64,000 nt of DNA from Geodermatophilaceae bacterium NBWT11 (GTDB lineage: Bacteria > Actinomycetota > Actinomycetes > Mycobacteriales > Geodermatophilaceae). The position numbers and the translations under genes were made by a program. Position 1 is the stretch's first letter. The number at the start of each line of letters is the position of its first letter. The notes under the pieces were generated by a model. It was not told where the DNA came from. It worked only from the letters and a program-made list of their open reading frames with translations, and ran no database searches. Below are positions 1-8,467 of this stretch, piece by piece. The DNA lies in assembly GCA_014218215.1 (NCBI GenBank), contig CP043652.1, positions 2,294,001-2,358,000 of the forward strand, read 5' to 3'.

Positions 1-182
1 GAGGACAGCACGTGGTCGCTGCCGACGTACTGGGCGCCGACGGAGTCGAGCACCGTGGACTTCGCGGTCTGGTTGAGGACCAGGGTGGCGACGACGAAGG
101 CGACGGCGATGACGATCGCGGTCATCGAGGCGATCAACCGGCCGGCGTTGGCCTTGACCTGGGCGAGGAGCACGCGGTCCAC
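1..182 (-). CDS. ABC transporter permease, FtsX/MacB type (partial)
   Basis: This is the 5' end of a permease gene whose remainder lies outside the window. About 60 residues are visible: a short basic start, then a hydrophobic segment (residues about 14-37) and a polar stretch reading STVLDSVGAQYVGSD. One N-terminal membrane helix followed by an extracellular domain is the pattern of FtsX/MacB permeases. The GTG at 182 lies 4 nt after the stop of the ATP-binding gene, so the two are probably co-translated. The family call rests mainly on this neighbour, which is a MacB/LolD-type ATPase. The exported substrate cannot be told. Confidence 0.6.
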   Translation of the reverse strand, partial: MDRVLLAQVKANAGRLIASMTAIVIAVAFVVATLVLNQTAKSTVLDSVGAQYVGSDHVLS

Positions 183-186
183 CCGG

Positions 187-963
187 TCAGCCCCCCAGCC
201 CGCGGAGCGCGTCGATGACGGCGTCGACGGTGGGCTGGTGGACCTCACCGGCGAGCCGGCCGTCGGCCAGCAGGACCACCCGGTCGGCGTAGGCGGCGGC
301 CACCGGGTCGTGGGTGACCATCACGACGGTCTGCCCGGTCTCCCGGACGCTGGAGCGCAGCAGGCCGAGCACCTCGGCGCCGGCCCGGGAGTCCAGGTTC
401 CCGGTGGGCTCGTCGGCGAAGACCACGTCGGGGCGGGGCAGCAGCGCCCGGGCGACGGCGACCCGCTGCTGCTGGCCGCCGGAGAGCTCGTGCGGGCGGT
501 GGGCGAGCCGGTCGCGCAGGCCCAGCCGGGCCACCACGTCGTCCATCCAGGCCCGGTCGGGGCGCCGACCGGCCAGCTGCATCGGCAGCACCATGTTCTC
601 CCGGGCGTCGAGCACCGGCAGCAGGTTGAACGACTGGAAGACGAAGCCGATCCGGTCCCGTCGGAGCCGGGTGAGCTGGTCGTCACGCAGCGAGGTGAGC
701 TCGGTGTCGCCGAGCCAGACCTGCCCGGCGGTGGCGGCGTCCAGGCCGGCCAGGCAGTGCATGAGGGTGGACTTGCCCGAGCCCGAGGGGCCCATGATCG
801 CGGTGAACCGGCCGCGGTCGAAGGCGACGTCCACCCCGTCGAGGGCGTGCACGGCGGTCTCTCCCCGACCGTGGGTCTTGGTCAGCCCGACCGCGCGGAC
901 GGCGGCGGCGCTGGGCGGGGCCTCGCCCGGGACGGTCATGACGGGGACGGCGGAGTCGAGCAC
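187..963 (-). CDS. ABC transporter ATP-binding protein, MacB/LolD type
   Basis: A 258-residue cytoplasmic ATPase that would power the adjoining FtsX-type permease, so probably an exporter or envelope remodeller. Walker A GPSGSGKST is at about residues 58-66, the signature LSGGQQQR is near 165, and the Walker B region (VVFADEPTGNLDS) follows. The NLDS ending and the sequence FQSFNLLP are typical of the MacB/LolD branch. The GTG start at 963 is supported by an AGGAGG about 6 nt upstream. An internal ATG at 939 is possible but lacks such a site. The substrate is unknown. Confidence 0.9.
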   Translation of the reverse strand: MLDSAVPVMTVPGEAPPSAAAVRAVGLTKTHGRGETAVHALDGVDVAFDRGRFTAIMGPSGSGKSTLMHCLAGLDAATAGQVWLGDTELTSLRDDQLTRLRRDRIGFVFQSFNLLPVLDARENMVLPMQLAGRRPDRAWMDDVVARLGLRDRLAHRPHELSGGQQQRVAVARALLPRPDVVFADEPTGNLDSRAGAEVLGLLRSSVRETGQTVVMVTHDPVAAAYADRVVLLADGRLAGEVHQPTVDAVIDALRGLGG

Positions 964-1072
964 GGGTGCCTCCTGGTGGGCGGTGGTCAGGACCCGTCCA
1001 ACCTCCCGCCGGGAGGCCCTCCACCGCGTCGGAGCTGGGGCGGGACCCTGCCCCGGCCGTGCTGCACCCGTG

Positions 1073-1093
1073 GGGGGAGGACCGTCATCCCCC
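1073..1093 (-). terminator. Possible hairpin terminator
   Basis: GGGGGA (1073-1078) can pair with TCCCCC (1088-1093) around a 9-nt loop. It lies just after the stop of the sigma-like membrane protein gene and before the ABC ATPase gene on the same strand. A second small stem (CCTCCC/GGGAGG, 1002-1016) follows. There is no T tract, so termination is inferred only from position. Confidence 0.35.
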
Positions 1094-1101
1094 GGGGGGA
1101 C

Positions 1102-2757
1102 TCACTCGTCGAACAGGTCGTCCGGGCCGGCTGCGGTGACCGCCTGCCGGGTGCCGTCGGGCAGCACGAGGGCCGTGGTCGCGCGGTCGTCGTCGACCAG
1201 CGCGAGGCCGTCGGTGAGTGCCAGCGGGGTGGTCGTCGTGCCGTCGACGAGGGCCAGGCCCGCGGTGCCGGCCGGGGCGGTGACCAGCAGCGTGCTGAGC
1301 ACCCGGGTGGTCTCCCGGTCGGCGACGTTGCACCGGGCGGCGACCACCAGGGCGGCGACGTCGGTGCCGGCCGGGGAGGTCTGCAGGCCGCAGCCGTTCT
1401 GCTGCAGGGTCCCGTCGTCGAGCCGGTCGGCCCAGGCGGTGCTGAGGACGACGGCCCCGCTGGGCACCGGCACGGCGAGCACCGCGGCGTCCACGGTGCC
1501 CCCGAGCGGGTCGGGCAGCGCGCCCGCCCAGAGCAGGGTGGGCCGCAGGGTCGCGGGGTCCAGCCCGGTGGGGACGGCGACCGCGGACAGCGCGGCCCCG
1601 ACCGCGGCGACCGAGGGCGGGGAGCTCGACCGCAGCGCCGACAGCTCGGGGACCGGCGCGGCCGGCCCGACGGGCAGGTCGGCCACGGTCACCGGCACCG
1701 GGGCCAGTGTCAGGTTCGAGAACTCCCCGGCCCGGGCCACCTGGACGCGGACCGCGACGCCGCCGGCGTCGGGTGCGGCCAGCCGCAGCGTGCCGACCCC
1801 GGCGTCCACCGGCAGGGCGGTGAACACCCGCTGCACCGTGCCCGCCGGCCCGACGACCTGCCCGGTCGAGACCCGCACGCCCTCGTCGGGGGCGGCGACC
1901 ACCAGCAGCGCGGTGCCGGCGAGCAGGGCCGCGGGCTGGTCGGGCCGCAGGGTGACCGGCCGGTTCGCCGGCACCATCTCCTCGGCGGCCGCGCCGGGCG
2001 GCCCCAGCGACCACCGGCCGGACAGCTCGCCGTCCACCGTGCCGACCACCAGCACCCACCGGGCGTCCAGCTCGTCACCGGCGAAGACCACCCGGCGGTC
2101 GGTCGGCGTCGGCTCCCCGGCGAAGGCGGCCTCCGTGACGGCCGCCAGGAAGGCGTCGTCCCCGGCCGCGGAGCCGCGGGTGGGTGCCTCCAGGGCGGTG
2201 TCCCGGTCGGCCGGGGCCGGGTCACGGGGCAGCGCCCGGACGACGGGGACCAGCAGGGCGAGCACCACCAGCACCGCCACGGCCAGCAGCGGACGACGAC
2301 GGGCGGACCGTCGGTGGTCCCGCACGACGACCGCGGCGTCGGCGTCGGTGAGCACCGGCGGCCGGCGCACGGCGAGCAGCCCGTCCAGCGCGCCACCGGG
2401 GTCGGCCCCCAGGGCCCCGGCAGCGGGCGGCAGGGGCCGGCCGGACGCCGCGGCGAGCACCACCGCGGTGCGGTCGGCGGTGGCCAGGGCGGCGAGGGCG
2501 GCGGCGGTCCGGCGGGCGGCGGCCAGCTCGGTGGGGGACACCCACCACGGGTCCGCGCCGCCCCCGGTGACCCGGCCGCGGGGGTCCCGGGTGCGCACCA
2601 GGGCGGCCAGGGCCGCGGCCCGGTCGGCGTCGGCCGGCAGCCGGGCCAGCGCACGGTGCGCCCGGTCCTCGGCGAGCTGCTCGTCGCCGGTGAGCAGGAA
2701 CCCCGCCTCGAGCAGGGCGGTGCGGTGCGCGGCGACCAGCGCCCGGTCGCGGTCCAC
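1102..2757 (-). CDS. Membrane protein with degenerate sigma-factor-like N-terminus
   Basis: A 551-residue protein of unknown function. Residues about 8-42 (ALLEAGFLLTGDEQLAEDRA) resemble region 2 of SigE-type ECF sigma factors (typically LLRTAYLLTGD..AAEDLVQ). Residues about 82-131 resemble a decayed region 4, with ALAAL..ADRTAVVLAA where active members have ALAALPPRQRAVLVLRY. The basic and aromatic DNA-contact residues appear lost. One membrane helix follows at about 156-173, preceded by RRSARRR, so the sigma-like part should be cytoplasmic and the roughly 370-residue C-terminal part outside. The GTG start is 4 nt after the NarL-type regulator gene, placing it in that two-component operon. 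The sigma relationship is my reading by eye and needs profile or structure testing. Confidence 0.6.
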   Translation of the reverse strand: MDRDRALVAAHRTALLEAGFLLTGDEQLAEDRAHRALARLPADADRAAALAALVRTRDPRGRVTGGGADPWWVSPTELAAARRTAAALAALATADRTAVVLAAASGRPLPPAAGALGADPGGALDGLLAVRRPPVLTDADAAVVVRDHRRSARRRPLLAVAVLVVLALLVPVVRALPRDPAPADRDTALEAPTRGSAAGDDAFLAAVTEAAFAGEPTPTDRRVVFAGDELDARWVLVVGTVDGELSGRWSLGPPGAAAEEMVPANRPVTLRPDQPAALLAGTALLVVAAPDEGVRVSTGQVVGPAGTVQRVFTALPVDAGVGTLRLAAPDAGGVAVRVQVARAGEFSNLTLAPVPVTVADLPVGPAAPVPELSALRSSSPPSVAAVGAALSAVAVPTGLDPATLRPTLLWAGALPDPLGGTVDAAVLAVPVPSGAVVLSTAWADRLDDGTLQQNGCGLQTSPAGTDVAALVVAARCNVADRETTRVLSTLLVTAPAGTAGLALVDGTTTTPLALTDGLALVDDDRATTALVLPDGTRQAVTAAGPDDLFDE

Positions 2758-2761
2758 CGGC

Positions 2762-3469
2762 TCAGGCAGTGGCGTCGCGCAGCAGGTCGGCCGGTTGCAC
2801 CAGTCCGCAGCGGTAGGCCAGCACCACGGCCTGCACCCGGTCCCGGGAGCCGGTCTTGGCCAGCACCCGGCCGACGTGGGTCTTGACCGTCGCCTCGCTG
2901 ACGAACAGGCCGGCGGCGATCTCGGTGTTGGAGGCGCCGTAGGCCATCTGCACCAGCACCTCGCGTTCCCGGGGGGTCAGGTCGGCGATGCCGGGGTCGG
3001 GGGTCGCCGGGGTGGCCGGCTGCTCCGAGCGCAGCATCGGCGCCACGTGCTGCAGCAGCCGGCGGGTGGAGCTGGCGGCGATCACCGCCTCGCCGGCGTG
3101 CACGGTGCGCAGCGCGGCCAGCATCTCCTCGGGGGCGGCGTCCTTGAGCAGGAACCCGCTGGCCCCGGCACCGATCGCGGCCAGCACGTACTCGTCGAGG
3201 TCGAAGGTGGTCAGCACCACCACCCGCGGGGGGTCGGGCAGCGCGGTGACCTGCGCGGTGGCCTCGATGCCGTCCGTCCCGGGCATCCGGACGTCCATCA
3301 GGACGACGTCGGCCGGGGTGCGTCGCAGCAGCGCGACCGCGGCGGCCCCGTCACCGGCCTCGCCGACCACGGTCAGGTCGGGCTGGCTGTCGATCACCAT
3401 CCGGAACCCGGCCCGGACCATCTGCTGGTCGTCGACCAGCACCACGCGCACCTGCTCGGGGGAGCTCAT
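2762..3469 (-). CDS. Response regulator, NarL/LuxR family
   Basis: A 235-residue two-component regulator. The receiver domain starts VRVVLVDDQQMVRAG, and the phospho-acceptor is Asp59 in VVLMDVRMPGTDG. A Lys in LLKDAAPEE completes the pocket. The C-terminal LuxR-type helix-turn-helix reads LTPREREVLVQMAYGASNTEIA. It overlaps the upstream histidine kinase gene by 4 nt (ATGA) and is followed after 4 nt by the sigma-like membrane protein gene, so the three probably form one operon. Its targets and signal are unknown. Confidence 0.95.
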   Translation of the reverse strand: MSSPEQVRVVLVDDQQMVRAGFRMVIDSQPDLTVVGEAGDGAAAVALLRRTPADVVLMDVRMPGTDGIEATAQVTALPDPPRVVVLTTFDLDEYVLAAIGAGASGFLLKDAAPEEMLAALRTVHAGEAVIAASSTRRLLQHVAPMLRSEQPATPATPDPGIADLTPREREVLVQMAYGASNTEIAAGLFVSEATVKTHVGRVLAKTGSRDRVQAVVLAYRCGLVQPADLLRDATA

Positions 3470-4695
3470 CGGCGCTGACGGTAGGGCAGCACCGCGTGCA
3501 CGCCGAACCCCCCGCCGTGCCGGGGCCCGGCGTCCACCCGGCCGCCGTGCAGGGCGGCCCGCTCGCGCATGCCCAGCACGCCGTGCCCACCCCCGTCCCC
3601 GGTCTCCCGGACGGCGGCGGCACCGCGGCCGTCGTCGAGCACCGAGAGCTCCAGGGCGTCCTCGCGCCAGTGCAGCCGCACCCAGGCACGGCTGGCCGGG
3701 CCGGCGTGCTTGAGCACGTTGGTCAGCGACTCCTGGGTGATCCGGTAGGCGGCCAGCTGGGTGCCCGCGGCCAGCTCGACCGGGGTGCCCTCGCTGATCA
3801 GGTCCACGTCCAGGCCGCTGCGCTGCACGTCGGCGACCAGGTCGGTGATCGCCGCGACGTCGGGCTGGGGGGCGAACTCCTGGGCGCCGTCCTCGCGGAG
3901 CACGCCCAGCAACGAGCGCATGTCGGTCAGTGCCGTCCGCCCGGTGGCCGCGATCTGCTCGAGCGCCCCGATCGCGGCCCCGGGGTCGGTGCGCCCGGCG
4001 TACCGGCCGCCGTCGGCCTGGGCGATGACCACCGACAGCGAGTGGGCGACGACGTCGTGCATCTCGCGGGCGATCCGGGCGCGCTCGGCGCTCGCGGCCA
4101 GCGCCATCTCCTGGTCGCGCTCGACCTCCAGCAGCTCGGCCCGTTCGCGCAGCCCCTGCTCGCGCAGCAGCCGGCCGCGCTTGACGCTTCCCATGGCCCA
4201 GCAGGCCAGCACCAGGACGGCGATGGCCGCGGCGCTGATCAACGTGCCCTGCAGGCTCGCGTAGCCCGAGCCCACGCCCAGGTAGACGTTGCCGAAGTAC
4301 CGGTCGGCGGCGAGCAGGGCGCCCACGAGACCGACGACCAACCCGGCCCGTCGCCAGGCCGCCGGTGCGTAGGCGGCCAGGGCGTAGACCATCGCCGGGG
4401 CCGCGACGTTGGCGAGCAGGAACTGGGACAGGGCGACCAGCTCGACCAGCCCCGCGACGGTCACCGCGATCGCCGCGGGGACGGTGGCCCGGCGGCGCCA
4501 GGCCAGCGGCGCGATGAGGGCCAGGCTCAGGACCAGGACCACCGAGGTGCTGTCGTCGCTGCCGAGCCCGCTGGTCACGACGAGGAAGAAGAGGAGGACG
4601 GCGAGGGCGGCGTCGACGAGGAAGGGGTGCTCGCGCAGCCAGCGGGAGACGCGCTCCAGCGCGGGCTGCCGGTCCGCTCCCACCTGCGTCGTCAC
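3466..4695 (-). CDS. Sensor histidine kinase, NarX/DesK-like (HisKA_3)
   Basis: A 409-residue membrane kinase and the cognate partner of the NarL-type regulator. The N-terminal 170 residues hold five or six hydrophobic helices and no large extracellular domain. A coiled linker (about 172-205) leads to the HisKA_3 box ERARIAREMHDVVAHSLS with the likely phospho-acceptor His213. A HATPase domain with ITQESLTNVLKHAG, DDGRG and GHGVLGMRERA follows. The GTG start at 4695 has a weak AGCAGG upstream and gives a hydrophilic N-terminus before the first helix. The compact polytopic sensor suggests it detects an intramembrane or envelope signal; this is inference. Confidence 0.93.
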   Translation of the reverse strand: MTTQVGADRQPALERVSRWLREHPFLVDAALAVLLFFLVVTSGLGSDDSTSVVLVLSLALIAPLAWRRRATVPAAIAVTVAGLVELVALSQFLLANVAAPAMVYALAAYAPAAWRRAGLVVGLVGALLAADRYFGNVYLGVGSGYASLQGTLISAAAIAVLVLACWAMGSVKRGRLLREQGLRERAELLEVERDQEMALAASAERARIAREMHDVVAHSLSVVIAQADGGRYAGRTDPGAAIGALEQIAATGRTALTDMRSLLGVLREDGAQEFAPQPDVAAITDLVADVQRSGLDVDLISEGTPVELAAGTQLAAYRITQESLTNVLKHAGPASRAWVRLHWREDALELSVLDDGRGAAAVRETGDGGGHGVLGMRERAALHGGRVDAGPRHGGGFGVHAVLPYRQRR

Positions 4696-4752
4696 CTGCT
4701 CGACCCTAGGCAGCCGCCGCCCCGGCGTCGTCGTCCCCAGGGATGACCCCGG

Positions 4753-5178
4753 GTGCGACCGGGGTGTGCCGGTGGCAGGCTCGGGCCCGCCCGTGGCGTG
4801 CGTCGAGACGAGGACCCCATCAGCACGACGACGACCGACCCCGCCGACGAGGGCCGCCGTCCCTTCGGAGCCGACGTGGGCACCCCCGACACGGCGGGTC
4901 AGCTGGTCGTGCGGGTGACCGGGGTGCTGGACAACTACAGCAACCCGCGGCTGCCGCGCCAGCTGCTGGCCGCGCTGGAGGACGCCCCGCAGCGCCTGCT
5001 CGTCGACCTCGAGGGCGTGGACTTCTTCGGCTCGGCGGGGATCACCGCGCTGGTCGAGGTGTCCAAGGCCGCCGACGCCGCCGGCAAGGAGCTCCGGGTC
5101 CGGGCCACCCAGCGCACGGTGACCGGCCCGCTCGAGGTGACCGGACTGCTCGACCGGCTGCGGCTCACCGAGGACTGA
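4753..5178 (+). CDS. STAS-domain protein (anti-sigma factor antagonist-like)
   Basis: A cytoplasmic STAS domain of the SpoIIAA/RsbV class, which usually binds an anti-sigma kinase or phosphatase partner. The core reads LLVDLEGVDFFGSAGITALVEVSKAA, with the Ser of GSAG at the usual phosphorylation position. The start is uncertain. GTG at 4753 and GTG at 4798 are in frame, but the best-spaced Shine-Dalgarno (GAGGA, 4810-4814) precedes an ATC codon at 4819. An ATG there would give a natural MSTTTTDPADEG start. It diverges from the histidine kinase gene. No anti-sigma partner gene is next to it. Confidence 0.85.
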   Translation: MRPGCAGGRLGPARGVRRDEDPISTTTTDPADEGRRPFGADVGTPDTAGQLVVRVTGVLDNYSNPRLPRQLLAALEDAPQRLLVDLEGVDFFGSAGITALVEVSKAADAAGKELRVRATQRTVTGPLEVTGLLDRLRLTED

Positions 5179-5191
5179 GCCGCACCCGCGG

Positions 5192-5884
5192 TCAGCGCAG
5201 CGCGACCCGGATGCCCGCGGGGCCGCTGAGGAACTGCACGTGGGACAGGTCGGGGGCGTAGCCGTCGGCCTCGAGCTCGCTGTGGTCGTGGGTGTCCCCG
5301 ACGGCCAGCGTCGCGCAGCCCGCGGCCCGGCCGGCGGCCAGTCCGGCGGGGGCGTCCTCGACGACCAGACAGCGCTGCGGGTCGACCCCGATCCGGTGGG
5401 CGCCCAGCAGGAACGGGTCGGGCGCGGGCTTGCCGTTGGCGACGTCGTCGACGCAGACCACCTCGCGCGGGCGACGCAGACCCGACCCGGCGATCCGGGC
5501 GGCCAGCAGCGGGCCGGTGCAGGAGGTGACGATCGCGACCCGGTTGGCCGGCAGTGCGGTGAACGCCTCGGTCACCCCGGGCAGCACGTCGATGCCGGCG
5601 TCGGCCTGCGCGGTCTCCAGCTCGTGGATGCGGTGCATCCCGGCGGCGACCTGCTCGGCGGGCAGCAGCGAGCCCACGATCAGGGCCGCCGGGCGTCCCC
5701 CGACGGCGGCGAGCGCGGCCGGGTCGACGCCGAACTCCGCGGCCCAGGTGTGCCAGGCCTCGACCGCGCCGGGCATGGTGTCGATGAGGGTGCCGTCCAT
5801 GTCGAACAGCACGCCGTCGAACGTCCGACCGGTCAGCGCGTCGAGGTCGAGGAGGGCGCCGGGGCGCGGCTGGGTCCGTTGCAC
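5192..5884 (-). CDS. HAD-superfamily phosphatase (beta-phosphoglucomutase/Gph-like)
   Basis: A 230-residue cytoplasmic HAD hydrolase. Motif I is FDMDGTLID with the nucleophile and acid-base aspartates, motif II is IVTSC, motif III has the Lys in NGKPAPDPF, and motif IV is VVEDAPAGLAAG. A helical cap lies between about residues 40 and 110. Such enzymes dephosphorylate small sugar phosphates or phosphoglycolate, but the cap does not reveal the substrate. It ends 13 nt from the STAS gene in convergent orientation. The GTG start at 5884 lacks a strong ribosome site, so the first 15-20 residues are uncertain. Confidence 0.88.
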   Translation of the reverse strand: MQRTQPRPGALLDLDALTGRTFDGVLFDMDGTLIDTMPGAVEAWHTWAAEFGVDPAALAAVGGRPAALIVGSLLPAEQVAAGMHRIHELETAQADAGIDVLPGVTEAFTALPANRVAIVTSCTGPLLAARIAGSGLRRPREVVCVDDVANGKPAPDPFLLGAHRIGVDPQRCLVVEDAPAGLAAGRAAGCATLAVGDTHDHSELEADGYAPDLSHVQFLSGPAGIRVALR

Positions 5885-5964
5885 GTGACCGAGGGTCCCA
5901 CCACCGGTCGAACGGGCGGTGACACCGGGGCGACGGTCCGTCGGGTCTCGCTCGGAGGGGCCGG

Positions 5965-7203
5965 GTGGCAGGGTGGTCCGGCGTGCCCCTCGGTCGGTCG
6001 TTCTGGAGGCTGCTGGCCGCCAGCACGCCCTCCAACCTGGCCGACGGCGTCACCCGGGTCGCGCTGCCGCTGCTGGCCGCGACCCTCACCCGTGACCCGG
6101 TCGCCGTCGCCGCGCTGACGGCCCTGGCCTTCCTGCCCTGGCTGCTGTTCGCCCTGCCGGCCGGGGCGCTGGTCGACCGGTCGGACCGGCCCCGGGCGAT
6201 GGCGCTCGCGAACACCGTCCGGGCCCTGGCGTTCGGGCTGCTCGCCGCGGCCGTGCTGACCGGGACCGCGGGGCTGCCGGTGCTCTACGCGGTGGCGTTC
6301 ACCATCGGGGTGGCCGAGACGGTCTACGACTCGGCGGCCCGGGCGGTCCTGCCGCAGGTGGTCACCCGCGACCAGCTCGACCGGGGCAACGGCCTGCTCA
6401 CCACGGGGGAGTCTGCCGGTGAGGGCTTCGTGGGGGCCCCGCTGGGCTCGGCGCTGTTCGTGCTCACGGCCGCGGCGCCCTTCGTGACCAACGCGGTGGT
6501 CTACGCGCTGGCCGTGGTGCTGGTGCTGACCATCGCCGGCACCTCCCGCCCCGTGCGCACGGCCGTGGCGCCGACGACCGTCCGTCGCGACGTCGCCGAC
6601 GGGGTGCGCTGGCTGTGGGCACACCGGCTGCTGCGCGGTCTGACCGCGGTCTCCGGGGTCACGTCCCTGCTGGCCGCCCTGACCTCCGGGGTGCTGGTGC
6701 TGCTGGCGCTGGAGACGCTGCGGGTGACCGAGGCCGGGTTCGGGCTGCTGCTGACCGCCTCCGCGGTCGGTGCGGTGGCCGGCGGGCTCACCGCGACACC
6801 CCTGGCGCGCCGGATCGGCCGGACGGCGACCCTGGTGCTGGGGGCGGCGCTCGCGGGGAGCTGCTTCGTGGCGCTGGGGGCGGTCTCGGACCCCTGGGTG
6901 GCCGGGGTGCTGCTGGCCGTGGACTCGGCGGCCGTGATGCTCTGGAACGTGCTGACCATGTCGCTGCGCCAGGCGCTGATCCCGGAGGAGCTGTTCGGCC
7001 GGGTGCAGGGCGCCTACCGGACCGTGGTGTGGGGCGCGATCCCGGTCGGCGCGCTGCTGGGCGGCTGGCTGGCCGCGGCCACCACGGTGCCCACCGTCTT
7101 CCTCGTCGCCGGGACCGGCCAGGTGCTGGTCAGCGGCTGGCTCTGGCGGCTGCTCCGAGCCCATCGCGGCGAGGTGGCCGGCGCCCTCACCTCGGCGCGC
7201 TGA
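5965..7203 (+). CDS. MFS transporter, probable drug efflux (DHA3/enterobactin-exporter-like)
   Basis: A 412-residue protein with about 12 membrane helices. It begins FWRLLAASTPSNLADGVTRVALPLLA and carries the MFS loop motif LVDRSDRPRAMALAN after helix 2. It resembles macrolide-efflux or EntS-type proteins of the DHA3 branch. The GTG at 5965 follows GGAGGGG by about 5 nt; an internal GTG at 5983 is an alternative. Its 3' end overlaps the convergent histidine kinase gene by 17 bp. The substrate is not predictable. Confidence 0.88.
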   Translation: MAGWSGVPLGRSFWRLLAASTPSNLADGVTRVALPLLAATLTRDPVAVAALTALAFLPWLLFALPAGALVDRSDRPRAMALANTVRALAFGLLAAAVLTGTAGLPVLYAVAFTIGVAETVYDSAARAVLPQVVTRDQLDRGNGLLTTGESAGEGFVGAPLGSALFVLTAAAPFVTNAVVYALAVVLVLTIAGTSRPVRTAVAPTTVRRDVADGVRWLWAHRLLRGLTAVSGVTSLLAALTSGVLVLLALETLRVTEAGFGLLLTASAVGAVAGGLTATPLARRIGRTATLVLGAALAGSCFVALGAVSDPWVAGVLLAVDSAAVMLWNVLTMSLRQALIPEELFGRVQGAYRTVVWGAIPVGALLGGWLAAATTVPTVFLVAGTGQVLVSGWLWRLLRAHRGEVAGALTSAR

Positions 7204-8467
7204 GCCCCTGGTCCGCGGGCGGGCCGAGCTCCAGCACGACGGTCGTCCCGGGGGCGTGGACCAGGCGCAGCCCACCACCGGAGGCCTCGGCGGTGCGGCG
7301 GGCGATGTCCAGCCCGAGACCGCTGGAGCCGGCTCCGGAGACCCCGCGGTCCAGCACCGCGGTCGTCAGGCCGGGGCCCTCGTCGGCGACGGTGACGACG
7401 GCCCCGCCGCCGGTCCGCGCCTCGACGAGCACCGCGAACGCCGTCCCCACCCCGGTGTGCGCCACCACGTTGCCCAGCAGGGCGTCCACCGCGGCGGCCA
7501 GGTCGTCGGCGGCCAGCCGGACCGGCAACGGGCCCGCGGGGAGGGAGACGGTGACGGACCGGTCCTCGTCCTCGGCCAGCGGGGTCCAGAAGGCGATCCG
7601 GTCGGCGACGACGGCCACCGCGTCACACCCGGCGACCAGCCCCTCCCGCTGGGACCGGCGGGCCTCGGCGATCACCGCGTCGACCGTCCGGTCCAGGGCG
7701 TCGACGTCGTCGACCAGCCGGTCCCGGGCCGGGCCCGGGGGCAGCGCGTCGGTGTCCAGCCGCAGCGCGGTCATCGGGGTGCGCAGCCGGTGTGCGAGGT
7801 CGGCGGCGGTCTCCCGCTCCGCGGTCAGCAGCTCGTCGATCCGGCCGGCCAGCCGGTTGAGCGCCGTCCCGACCGCCCGGACCTCGGGGGGCCCGGCCGG
7901 TTCGACCCGGGCGTCCCGGTCCCCGGCCCCCAGCCGGTCCGCGGTGTCGGCCAGCCGACGCACCGGACGGGTCATCGAGCGGGCCAACCGGTCGGCCAGC
8001 AGCAGGGCCAGGAGGAACAGGAGCACCCCCAGCCCGGCGAGGACCGCCCAGCTGCGGGTCACCCCGGCGCGCTGCTCCTCCTCGGGGACGAGCACCGAGA
8101 GCGTCGCCGTGCCGCCGTCGGCGCGGCCCACCGGCTGCACCAGCCGGGTGCCGTCGGCGGACTCCTCCTGCGCGGCAGTGCTGCCCACCGGACCGTCGGG
8201 GACGGCCGAGGGGTCACCGAGCACGGTGCCGTCGGTCCAGACCACGGCGACCCGCCGTCCCGAGGCGACGGCCACCTCCACGGCCACCCGGACGTCGTCG
8301 AGGCCGGCGAGGGCGACCGAGGGGATCAGCACCTGCACCTGTTGCTGCCCGGCGTCCAGCGCCCGGGACGCGGCCACCCGGGACACCAGCGTCGCCGCCG
8401 GCACCAGGAAGGCCAGCAGCACCACCGAGGTGGTGGCCGCGACCAGCAGCGTGATCTGCCGCCTCAC
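7187..8467 (-). CDS. Sensor histidine kinase, OmpR-partner type
   Basis: A 426-residue sensor with a typical two-helix layout: helix 1 at about residues 5-27, an extracellular domain of roughly 115 residues, helix 2 (WAVLAGLGVLLFLLALLLA), a HAMP segment starting MTRPVRRLADTADRLGAGD, then HisKA with DLAHRLRTPMTALRL (phospho-His) and HATPase with ADEGPGL and GSSGLGLDIARR. The GTG at 8467 overlaps the regulator stop by GTGA. The partner is the OmpR-type regulator just upstream. The divergent secreted protein is a plausible target or signal partner, which is inference. Confidence 0.93.
   Translation of the reverse strand: MRRQITLLVAATTSVVLLAFLVPAATLVSRVAASRALDAGQQQVQVLIPSVALAGLDDVRVAVEVAVASGRRVAVVWTDGTVLGDPSAVPDGPVGSTAAQEESADGTRLVQPVGRADGGTATLSVLVPEEEQRAGVTRSWAVLAGLGVLLFLLALLLADRLARSMTRPVRRLADTADRLGAGDRDARVEPAGPPEVRAVGTALNRLAGRIDELLTAERETAADLAHRLRTPMTALRLDTDALPPGPARDRLVDDVDALDRTVDAVIAEARRSQREGLVAGCDAVAVVADRIAFWTPLAEDEDRSVTVSLPAGPLPVRLAADDLAAAVDALLGNVVAHTGVGTAFAVLVEARTGGGAVVTVADEGPGLTTAVLDRGVSGAGSSGLGLDIARRTAEASGGGLRLVHAPGTTVVLELGPPADQGLSAPR

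Noticed and set aside
55-2886. Very long plus-strand open frame antisense to the sigma-like gene
   Set aside because: High GC makes long antisense frames common. Its protein is low-complexity Gly/Arg/His-rich, and the minus-strand frames carry clear domains.
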